NCBI GenBank assembly: GCA_015680685.1 | Contig: MNCI01014373.1 | Coordinates: 422,928 to 486,927, forward strand | From: Gnetum montanum | Lineage: Eukaryota; Streptophyta; Gnetopsida; Gnetales; Gnetaceae | Length of the DNA: 64,000 nt | Direction of reading: 5' to 3' | Shown here: one piece after another, positions 23,619-33,060 of the stretch | Layout: every line of letters starts with the position of its first letter | Numbering within the stretch: the first letter of the stretch is position 1 | Notes under the pieces: generated by a model | Database searches by the model: none | What the model was told of the DNA's origin: nothing | What the model saw: only the letters and a program-made list of their open reading frames with translations | Position numbers and translations under genes: made by a program

Positions 23619-24366
23619 ACCCTTAGACTGGAGACACCCTTCATATCATCCAAATCCAAATGCTTATCTTGTTCAACATCCTGTTTCTCCAACTAAGCCA
23701 ACATACTCTATCTCATCACAGTACCATTCTCCTCAATACTATCAACCCATGCCTCCAACACAATCACCACCTTATGCACTTTATATTCCTCCTAACTTTC
23801 AACATTCTCATCCTTTTTTCCCTCCTTCTACATCACCACCAACTGTTCCTAAGGTTCCTACACCACAACAATAACCCATGAAAGACACTTGTGCTACTAC
23901 TATTAACAGCAATGAAAAGCCTCCTTAACATCAAAAGCGTCCTTTCTTTAAACACGGTCATAAGAAGGGACAACACAATTCCAAGGCCACTACATCTTCC
24001 AACCCAACACAAGTCCCACACTATGGTGCACCCTTATCTTTGAACCCAATGCCTCATGTTACTTCATCAAGGCCACCAACTAACACTCCAACAACCATAT
24101 GGCCCAATGAACACAATCATGGAAGGCAACAACCTAATCCTTGCATACCATCTAACGGTCCCAAATATCATAGTGGGTCAACTCGTTATCCGGGAACTAC
24201 ATCGTATAAAGTGCCCCACTATGCCTACTACAATCAAGTGTGTCAACCCCAATGGGGTAAGTATGGACCAGTTCCAATACTTCCAACATGCAAGGATCCT
24301 CAACCTTCATTTATTAATCCTTGCCATGCTCAACCATTTAGTTATGGGAGATATCCCCCATTCTAA
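23616..24366 (+). pseudogene. gag: gag C-terminal part of a type II element
   Basis: It is collinear with 11.37-10.56 kb (minus strand): HPVSPTKPTYS, YYQPMPPTQSPPYA, QKRPFFKHGHKKGQHNSK, GSTRYPGTTSYKVPHYAYYN. Only one CIPSN...NQVC block is present, against two in the other copy. It ends PFSYGRYPPF and a stop at 24364-24366. Capsid core and zinc knuckle are missing through truncation. Confidence 0.78.
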
Positions 24367-25500
24367 ATAATAAGTAGGATTAATAATCACTCTTTATTTT
24401 TATTTTTTTTATTTTACAAATTTTTGTTTTCCAGTTTTTCATTTTTCAACCTTTTGTTTTATCTTTTTATATTTTTGTGTTTTTGTCTTTTTACGTTTTT
24501 GTAAGTAATCTCATCTATGAATAAAACACTCATGTGGATCGTTGGTTGAGGTGTGTTCTATGTTATTAAGTCTCAAGCAATTAATTGTGTGGACAGTGAG
24601 CCCATTACACCCACTCATCCATTCTACAAATAAAGAGGTCCTGTTCGAGGGTACAGTGATATTCTTGACATTCTTAGAACTTAAAATTAATTTGTGTTCA
24701 TTGTACCTAGAATGAAGAAGGATGGACCAAGAGGGAATGATTAGGATGTGAAATTAAGGGGACTTGCAGATTCTCTTTGGTGACGTCTGTGAGACTTATC
24801 ATGCAACGTGGTTGTACTAAGATCCTTGTAGATCTAACNAAGTGATCGTATGCCTTGTTGTTATGGTACTCTCATAGTTGTTCAGCATGGGATGAAACAA
24901 TGCAATGTCACTATTTAGAGGAATGGACTTGGTCCTGATCTTGGAACGATGGGTTAATGACACCTTAATCATGCTTTACACATTGGATTCACTATGCCCT
25001 AGGTCAATTACCTTGTGTCCCGATCTCTACAATCCCTTTCTATACTTCATCTCATCTCATTGTTCATGTAATTGTAGCTCATGCCTCGTGTAGCATAGAA
25101 TTTTCATCTCATTTCGGTGATATTTACATGTGTGTGTTTTGTGGAGTTAGTGCGGATTACATTTCACCCTTCTAGTGCCCACGGACACTTTTGGGAGGAT
25201 CCACTTGTGTAAGCTTTTGTAATCTTCACTTATGACATCGCTCACACACACCATTTCTTACCCTCAGCATAATTTTTAAATGATTTTCTTTCCCTACTAT
25301 TATTCCTCTAAATTTTAATGTTCCAATGTACCATTACCTACCCTTTTTCTTACCACCCACGGTTTTATTGATAAGATCCACACCATTATCATTAATTGTA
25401 CCTTTTGAATTAATAGAATTACCCTAGAACCCTTGATAATAGCCAATGTCCTCAATTTACAGCGTTTATTTCAAGAAAATCCCTTCAAAAATTTGGTCTT
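24367..25500 (+). mobile_element. Type II spacer between gag and the internal promoter
   Basis: A T-rich start (24.39-24.51 kb) is followed by sequence matching 10.31-9.3 kb on the other strand (GCCCATTACACCCACTCATC onward). The small frame 24905-25093 (MSLFRGMDLVLILERWVND) is conserved in its first 24 codons and its last few with the other copy. No known domain is seen. One N lies at 24839. Confidence 0.65.
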
Positions 25501-25529
25501 TTTGTTGTGCCTCACGTCACTAGGGACGA

Positions 25530-25616
25530 GATATCACGTACACGATATCGTGTCCCACATGATATTGCATACGCGATGTATCATACACGATATCTCGTCC
25601 CCGTCGCCTATAAATA
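25530..25616 (+). promoter_or_regulatory. Internal promoter with GATATC lattice
   Basis: GATATC-type words start at 25530, 25544, 25561, 25575 and 25589 (spacings 14, 17, 14, 14). A TATA box TATAAATA follows at 25609-25616. The design is that of the family 1 U3, but no LTR terminus, R or U5 is attached. It sits about 0.5 kb upstream of the ORF X start. The homologous spot in the 9 kb copy has only a TATA-like ATATATAG. Confidence 0.7.
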
Positions 25617-25620
25617 GATC

Positions 25621-25621
<1 letters not shown>

Positions 25622-25654
<33 letters not shown>
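25622..25654 (+). repeat. Poly(C) run of 33
   Basis: An uninterrupted run of 33 C starts six bases after the TATA box. The true length may differ in the genome, because homopolymers of this size are hard to sequence. Confidence 0.9.
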
Positions 25655-25656
<2 letters not shown>

Positions 25657-25822
25657 ATGCAACACTTAGCATCATGTTGTCATTCACACACAGGGAGTTT
25701 TAGAAATTTTTCTCTGCAACTCGCGATTGAGTGACCCTTGCTTTTTTCCTCATATCTCGCTCACTATTACTCCAGTTTTCCTTCCATATGAACTTGCTTG
25801 AACCTGGAGTGTTCAGCTTAGT

Positions 25823-26128
25823 CATGGGGGAGGGACACTTGCCTAAAAGTGCTTAAAGTGCTTAACTATTTTGAAATTTTTCATCACCCAAAGGACATCA
25901 TTTAGGATTATTAACTCTAACACTTAGAATAATTGTGCCCAAAAATAATTTAACCCTTAGGTATACTGGGCAAATAAAAATGAAAACCACGTAAGTCACA
26001 GGACTCATTATTACATACTTTTGGGCACTATCACACGTGATAACATAAGACCATTAATAAAGGCAAGTAGTAAGGTATAACTTAACTTCAAAAACAACCT
26101 TACTAATTCTTGACCCGTGTGATTGTAG
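25823..26128 (+). other. ORF X leader with CATGGGGG motif and possible intron
   Basis: CATGGGGGAGGG at 25823-25834 repeats the polypurine-tract word. A GTAAGT at about 25991 and GATTGTAG just before the ATG at 26129 could bound an intron of about 140 bp. This is inference only. Confidence 0.4.
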
Positions 26129-26164
26129 ATGGCCCTAAAATGTGGATAGCAGGAAGGTCCTACC

Positions 26165-28287
26165 TGAAACACCATAAAATTCTAAGCTTAGCACTTCTCC
26201 AACAAGAATTGAGCTAAGTCATGATGCTCCCCAGCATGACTGAAGCTTGAGGACCTCACAAATAGCTTCAAACGGAGTTGAAATGAAAAAGAAATGGTTC
26301 CCTAGGACCCAAAAAATACTACAGTGACATCTGGCATCAAACCTGGTAAATCTTAAGCTCAAAATACTTGGTTTTCACTAAGTATGCATCCTGTACGCTG
26401 GCCTATACATGCCCAACGTATGGCCCAGTGTGCAGAAACTTTTGAGTCTCAAAAACTCATCAAAATATGCTAGAATCGAAGTTCTAGACTCCTCATGACC
26501 TTCCCTAAGGTCCCAAGTAGGTCTCAGGCTCCTAACGGTCAAATTTTTGGCACTAAACGGGTCATTTCCTGCCTACACGCTGGCTCACACGCTCAGCATA
26601 TGACTTCAAAGGTGACCCAAAACAAGCACTTCAGAGCAAGATTTTAATAAGGCATCAACTCTCAAAGATAGGGAAATTTTTAGGCATCATCATGGGATCA
26701 AGAAAATCAAGTTTTAACCTTGAAATCATGCACTTTTGAGTTCACATGCTGAGCATGTACATCCTGCACGCCCAGCGTGTGGTACCAAGGACAAGGTCAA
26801 ACAGGCACTTTCAGGCAAGTTTTTGGCATGGGGTTGATCCTTAGGACATGTTCATCCACTCTACATCATCACAAGCTTTTAAAACTTCCATTTTGGGCAT
26901 CAAAAGTATCATTTTTGGCCTCACACGCTGGCCTATATGCCCAGTGTATATGCCCAGCGTACAGCCAACATGCACCTCAGAGATGAGCCCAAAACTCCAT
27001 TGAAACGAAGTCAAAATTAGCTACCGGATGACCTGGAGGACCACCAAGACTCAAGGATCAGTGTACACATCCCATAGTACCATATCTGATTCCTAAATTG
27101 TAGTTTTCATGCTCACACGCTGGCCTATACGCCCAACGTGTGGACAACATGCTCAACTTTAGGCCTCCCAAAACCCTACCAAATCAAGACCAAATGAGCC
27201 CAAATTTGACAAGAAGCATCCTCAGGACATCCAACATCTAGATACATGGTAAACAATAGCTTCAGACATCAAAATATAGGTCAAAATATTTCCCTCTTGA
27301 CCACCTACTGTCTAGCGTATGGAGCGTATACGCCCAGCGTATGAGGGTACAGAAACATGCCAGACGCCCAAACTCACACGCTGGAAGCTCTATGGACATG
27401 CCAGGAAATCCCAGAGCTTAGAATGACATGTTGAAGCTAGAAACAAGATGCCAAAGCTCAGATCTATAGCCTAGAACCATGAAATTTGTTGTACAACTAT
27501 CATTCATTCATGTTTTGTGGGCATGAAAGTTCATACGCTGAGGGTCTACACGCCCAGCGTGTGAACTGGATAGTGTTCACACTATACACTTGTAAAATTT
27601 TATTATTTTGCACCATTCAACACCCCACCTGTCACCAGATCCATACATTTCACCTCCCATAGCCAATCATCCCACTCCAGATCCGAATCCCACACTCTAA
27701 GATCATATAAAACCCCAATTTTTGACTAAATCGGGGTTCGGTTCGGTTCAGTGTGGTTTTGGGGTGAGGTTCAAAAAGTTGGTCATTTTTCACACATAGA
27801 GCACAGGAGCACAGATCTCACATGCTGGGCATACATCCTGCATGCTGAGCATACAGCATGTTGTGCCTATAGAAATTCCCAGTAGTTGTCATCACCCATC
27901 CTCATCAACCGGGGTTATACGTCCGCCTTGTATAGATCCACAACAGCGTACAAACCGATGCTGTGTACACACTCTTTTTCAATACATTTGATACATTTGG
28001 CCAACTTTCATTATAATTTACATTTTTTTCTATGTTCACACATGTTTATGTTTTTTGTACGTTTCGTAGTAGTTTACATTTAGTTGCAGTTTATGTATAA
28101 CCCAACGAGTTGTAGTGGCAAACGTTGGGGAAGTCCTTGTTTGATCCATGTGCAAACCATCCAAGGCACTCTACCTTTGTCTATTTCTAGCTTGCCCTCA
28201 AGTGGAGGCAGGGTTTGCTATGCTTTTCTGTGAATCTTTCGGTGCCAGTAACGTTCTAGCCTAGCACCGATGATTTCAGACGGTACA
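26165..28287 (+). repeat. Solo LTR of family 2, 2.1 kb
   Basis: It starts TGAAACACC and ends GATTTCAGACGGTACA. That end matches the termini of the family 2 LTRs at 45546 and 57824 read on the minus strand. It is flanked by CTACC on both sides (26160-26164 and 28288-28292). The 8.6 kb copy of ORF X is uninterrupted at this point, which confirms the insertion. A TATA box (CATATAAAA near 27706) follows a long repeat-filled U3. Confidence 0.88.
26380..27560 (+). repeat. Diverged ~180 bp tandem units with palindromic core
   Basis: A core of the form CACGCTGGCCTATACGCCCA followed by GCGTGTGG recurs near 26396, 26577, 26748, 26925, 27116, 27314 and 27536. A trailing CAAAACA.GCACTTCAG-like phrase follows several of them. 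The units form most of the U3 of this solo LTR. Confidence 0.7.
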
Positions 28288-31164
28288 CTACCCAAGGTGG
28301 AAGCAAACGAGCTCGGAGAGGTGGAAGACAAGGTCCTGCCGAACAACATGCAGAAAAGGAGGAGTAATCATTCAGCATTCATCAAGACAAACCTCCTACT
28401 AGACTATCCATGCAAGTAGAAGGAGAAGCTTCTGCAGCACCTGAATCAAGACAACAACTCACGTTGCCCCAAGATTATGTTCGGGCTACCCATGAGAAGT
28501 CCACATTCACTATGGTGATTGTCAAGTTGAATTTTGAATCATTTGCAGAGTTCACTCCTGAGGCCGTTAGGGATCACCTTAAAGGATCTCCCTTATGGCC
28601 TATCCTCTCTAAAAGTGGTGCCTGGTACCTAGGAGAGACATACCAATTCTGGCACAATAGGAAGCAAGGCACCACTGTTAATATTTAACGTGTGATAGTT
28701 GACTTCTCTGCACAGGCCATTTCAAAAGTGTTAAACCTTCCAAATACAGGGCCCCAAGTTGCTCGGTTATGCACCCGTTCAGACCCTGATGTGTAAAAGG
28801 ATTGGTTGGAGAAGGCTTATGGTAGGGATAAAGCATTTGGTGAATTGACAACGGAAGAGATGGTTTACTTCAAAATTGGAACATATCACCTCTTCCCCAC
28901 AAAGGGCCTAAAAAGAATATCGACGTATGCAGCTAGAGGATGTGCAGTGTTGATGGGAAAGGTTAACGCTAACCTACCCCATCTATATTTGATAGAGATC
29001 CTGAGGCAGTTCGAAGAATGAAAGATAGGAAAGATGGTTCTTCCTTTCCCCTATCTTATCAAAAAGCTTTGCCGACATGCTGGTATTCGGGGATACACCA
29101 ATGACATCCTCCGAAAGGCCCAAACTACTTTCTATGCTGAATTACTAAAGGCACCAGCTCCAAGAAAAAGCACTGGCAAGGAGCTCAGACCAAAACAAGA
29201 AGAAGAATAGATGGTTGGACCTAGTCAACCTCCAGTCATAGGTCCCAACCAACACAAGAAACAGGGCCTAGCATAAGCCAGGATCAACTGCCACCACCGA
29301 AAGACTACAAGCTGTCAATGAGCCATCTTAGGGCCATCGTTGAGATGGTCAGTTGGGGAAGTCATCATGATGCAAACCTCTTCTGCATCATTGATGATGC
29401 CAGGCATTTTGTTAGATCGCACAAGGGGAGAAGTATCTATTCAAACAGAAGGAGGGGAAAGTATATGGTCACAACAGATCTCAGGAAATGTAGCATCTTT
29501 CCAGGTGCAGTTAGAGACTAGTGAAGGGGCCACTGTGGTGGTCATGCAACAAAAAAATGTCATGGGAGCTGTAGAAGTGATCGCAGACCACATCAAAGAC
29601 TCCTTCAACATACCTATTGTGCCACCGACAGATCTCTCAGGAGCATAGGATGCTCAAACTTTGGTCGAAACCTCAATGACTCCTACGGAACATGAGGATG
29701 TGCTTGATCGATTACTTCAAACAGGGCAAGTAATGACGTCCCTATTTGACATCCCTTAGGATGTTACAGCAATTCAGTCAGACCTCATTTCCACAAAGGG
29801 GAAGCTGGTCTTATCCGAAGTGAGGGCCGAGCATGCTAAAGCTGAAGTGCAGAAACTACAAGAGTAGCTTGTGACCTTACAAGCAGCACAGCGAGACACT
29901 CTGCAATTTGTTCTTGCAGACCAGCTAGAAAATTTTAGAACAGAGCAACTAACAAAGTTAATCGTAGAGAATAAAAGGGTGGTGGATGAAAGGAAGAAGG
30001 CTATTTGGGATGCCTCTATACCACAGGCGCAAACTCATGCACATCTTAAGGCACTCAAGGCCTTGCAAGAAGAAAATAAACAGCTTGTGATTGACAACCT
30101 TCGGTTGACCACTGTAGAAAAGTAAAAGAATGTTCTCCATGAACACTTTTATCAACTACAAGAAAAATTCATCCAGGTCAATCGAGACATAAGTTGTTTA
30201 GCCAGAGAAAATCGAACCCTCTTGATGGAGGAGGTACGCGTCATTCATCAAAAGTCGGTGATTGAGATAAGCACGTGGCAGAATGAGGCTAAACGACATG
30301 AAAAGCTGAAGGAGCACTTCTATGATTAGGTGGGGATGTATAAACAAATCCTTTAAAAGGAGATCTATATGGCCAAGGCCCAAATCAACACTATCAGTGC
30401 TCAACACACTGATTGGCAGGCCATACTGGACACATATTCCTTCACCCACCAAGCGTAAGTTAAGAACTGGGACCTGCAGATTCAAGACTTGACAGAGTAC
30501 ATGGAGTTGGTAAACCTAAGATATGCCAACCTTGTCATGTTAACAGCAGGGTGCCCGAGGTCAAAGCTCGAGCAGCAGGTAGCAACCACCCACATCAAAT
30601 ATGAAGCAGAATTTACATAATGTAAGAAGCTGTTGGAAAAATTAGATGTTGCAAATTCTAAACTTGAGGTGGTAAAAGCCAGCTACCAAGGATAGAAAGA
30701 TGTCGCAACTGACTTGGCTTGACAGCTAATGGACCTTCATGAATACAAGAACAAAGCCAGAGCCTATGAGGAGGAACGACGGGTGTTTGCAGCTTGGTAT
30801 GTCAAGGCCAACCAAATGTTCCCGCAACTATCCTATCCGTGGGAAGTGCCGACTCCATCAAACGTTGGAACATTAGCATGGATGGCACAAGACACTCGGA
30901 CCAAAGAGGAGAAGCTCCAGGCCATACTTCAACACCATCAGGCCTCAAAGCCTGGAGCACAAGACAAAGGGAAGGCACCAATGGAGGAGCCACCACCACC
31001 AGGAACTACATGAGTTCCAAATTTTTGTAGTTGTAGCATATTCTGTGTGTTGTTTCTTTATTTTGTTTTCTCCCCACACTGCGGCATCATCCCCTGTTTC
31101 CATCTAATAATCCCATGCTTATCCACTATGTAATCACTGTAACTCGAGGACGAGTTTTTATTTA

Positions 31165-31176
31165 GTCGTGGGGATA
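31165..31176 (+). promoter_or_regulatory. Polypurine tract
   Basis: GTCGTGGGGATA abuts LTR-f. It is a degenerate form of the CATGGGGGTA tract used by family 1. Confidence 0.7.
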
Positions 31177-32025
31177 TGATGGGATGCGATATCGCATGGG
31201 CCACGATATCGCGTCTGCCGCGATATCGCATGCCCCTCGATATCGCGTCTTCCCCTACAATATCACGTACACGATATCGCAGTCCATTGCCATGTCTATA
31301 AATATGAGGTAACTCTCCCTTGTTTGAGAACATAGATTAGATTGTAGCAAAAGTCTGGTAGTTTGATCCCTCCAGAGATAGATTATTTTTCTAGTGTCTG
31401 CCCGCAGTGTGGTGAATGTAATTGTACGGCATCCTTTATTCGAGTGTGACATACTTGGATACGCACATGACTAGAAATAAATATCGAGATTACTTCATCA
31501 TTGCAGCATTTACTTTTTTTATTTATTTATTTAATTTTTATTTACTACTTTCCTAATTAGTCTCTCTCACCCTTAAACTCACCTTAGAACGTGGAATGAG
31601 TACGACTTGATTACGAGCATTTAAGTGTGACTAGTTGATAACCCAGTGGTGTACCTAGGATCTGTGCTTGGTAATCCCAGTGGTAGTCATGCACGAGGTC
31701 CAAGATGTGTACGGATGATCAACGAACGGATGCTCATCGCACTTAGGCTAGATTAGATTCTTTTACCCTTTCTCTCTTAGCTTAGATAATATTACTTTCC
31801 ATTGCCTTCAGGAGTAGCATTAGATTAGAAAACCCATCATACACCTCACTCTGGACAAAACCATACGTGACAAATATAATACTAGTCTAGGTGGGAAGAC
31901 AATGAACTGCGACCTAAGGCTAACTGTCTAGGTGCCACAACTAGTCCGTCTACGGAGTTCGACCAGATCGCGCGTGAAAACGCGTATTTGTATGGTTGAG
32001 TGTAGGGGTACCTCGCCACTCATCA
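31177..32025 (+). repeat. LTR-f (family 1), 3' LTR of the plus-strand type II element
   Basis: It runs TGATGGGATGCGATATCGC ... CCTCGCCACTCATCA. GATATC words start at 31188, 31205, 31222, 31239, 31259 and 31273 (17, 17, 17, 20, 14). The TATA box is TATAAAT at 31297-31303, so U3 is only about 120 bp and is almost wholly palindrome array. The downstream flank ATAGTAATACC is not a primer site. Confidence 0.9.
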
Positions 32026-32299
32026 ATAGTAATACCAAATTTTCAAGTGGTACATAATCTAGATGCATTAGTAGCCCATGATCCTTCATTAAAGGAAAGC
32101 CGATCATGAGCTAATTTTTTGATGCATATCTTTTGAAACTATAATATGCTTATAATTTTAATATGTACTAAGCTTGGACCATGTCTTCCAAATTTATTTA
32201 AGAATAAAAAAACAAGAATAGAAATGGTGTGAGGAAAAAGAAGATAGTAAGAAAGTTATTAGAAGACTAACTATTATCATTCTTAGGTTTTTCTTGGAT

Positions 32300-32540
32300 A
32301 AGTCATCATCATCATCCTAGCCTTGTCCCAATAAAATTGGTTCAACTACATGAATTCATTTTTACTATTCATCTCTATGAAGAGCTAGATCTTTGGTTTT
32401 TTTTTTATAATTTCTTCAAATCATCTTCAACTATTGTTAAACTTTCTTCTGTACCCACACCCATACTTGATGTGGAAACCCTTGTCTACTTTTCACAACA
32501 TTTAGGCTACAATGTTATTTGTCATTTTTTGAGGATGTTA
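32300..32540 (-). pseudogene. 3' end of a LINE (RTE-like tail)
   Basis: On the minus strand the sequence reads like the C-terminus and tail common to plant LINE 3' ends (a CATGTAGTTGAACC phrase, then TTGGGACAAGGCTAGGATGAT and a short GAT microsatellite at about 32306-32318). The frame is broken. Assignment to the RTE clade is tentative. Confidence 0.4.
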
Positions 32541-32549
32541 TAGAGAAAA

Positions 32550-33060
32550 CTTATCCATTTTCCATAGCATATGGACCCTATCACTATTGTGCATTACATC
32601 TAGGGAATGCCCTAGCATTTGCAAAACTCTAAAAAAGAACTCACCCATGAGATTTGATAAAGTTTTATAGTTAGCTATCAACCTGATACTAGCCCTCCTC
32701 CTTACATAAGCATATTCCTTAAAAAGAGCATCTAAACATCATCTCCATTAATACAGTTTGCAATCCATTTTGCAATGAGAAAAATACCCTAGTTATAAAA
32801 ATTAATAAGGCAGAGTCCTCCATCTTTCTTGATACTAGTGCAAATATCCCAAGAAACTCTAGAAAAAACTTTTCTATGTTGCTAAGCAGGCTAAAGAAAC
32901 CAACAGTTAATATAATCAATTCTATCAAAAGAAGTTTTAGAAGTGCAACAACTAGAGTAATAAACAGGAGTTGAATGAAGCATTTGCTCTTTGGCAGTGC
33001 AGCTAATCTGCCAGACTCGTGTTGGAATTCCTACCTCAAGAATGAAGTACACCATGAGCA
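32550..33060 (-). pseudogene. L1-type LINE reverse transcriptase C-terminal fragment
   Basis: Minus-strand reading gives YYSSCCTSKTSFDRIDYI, then VSWDICTSIKKDGGLCLINF and GIFLIAKWIANCINGDDV. This is the W-D-x-C...K-x-x-GGLGL-x-x...KW block found after the RT domain of plant L1 elements. It would continue the LINE at 36.6-39.0 kb if the intervening tract is a later insertion. Stops are present. Confidence 0.65.

Larger units (their letters stand above)
26129..31013 (+). pseudogene. ORF X, long copy, split by a family 2 solo LTR
   Basis: It starts ATGGCCC at 26129, is cut at 26164 and resumes at 28288. The N-terminal third reads SPLWPILSKSGAWYLGETYQ, FWHNRKQGTTVN and IVDFSAQAISKVLNLPNTGP (28.55-28.76 kb). 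This pattern resembles the plant 'putative transposon protein' domain found beside Athila-like elements. Next comes TTEEMVYFKIGTYHLFPTKG, then a long charged, heptad-like coiled coil (29.75-30.75 kb; ADQLENFRTEQLTKLIVENK, LMEEVRVIHQKSVIEI), and a proline tail EEPPPPGTT with stop at 31013. About a dozen stops make it inactive. It lies where pol should be; the role is unknown. Confidence 0.72.

Noticed and set aside
25530-25616. Nested solo LTR at the internal palindrome array
   Set aside because: I looked for TG...CA ends, a polypurine tract, R-U5 homology and flanking duplications around 25.5-25.8 kb and found none.
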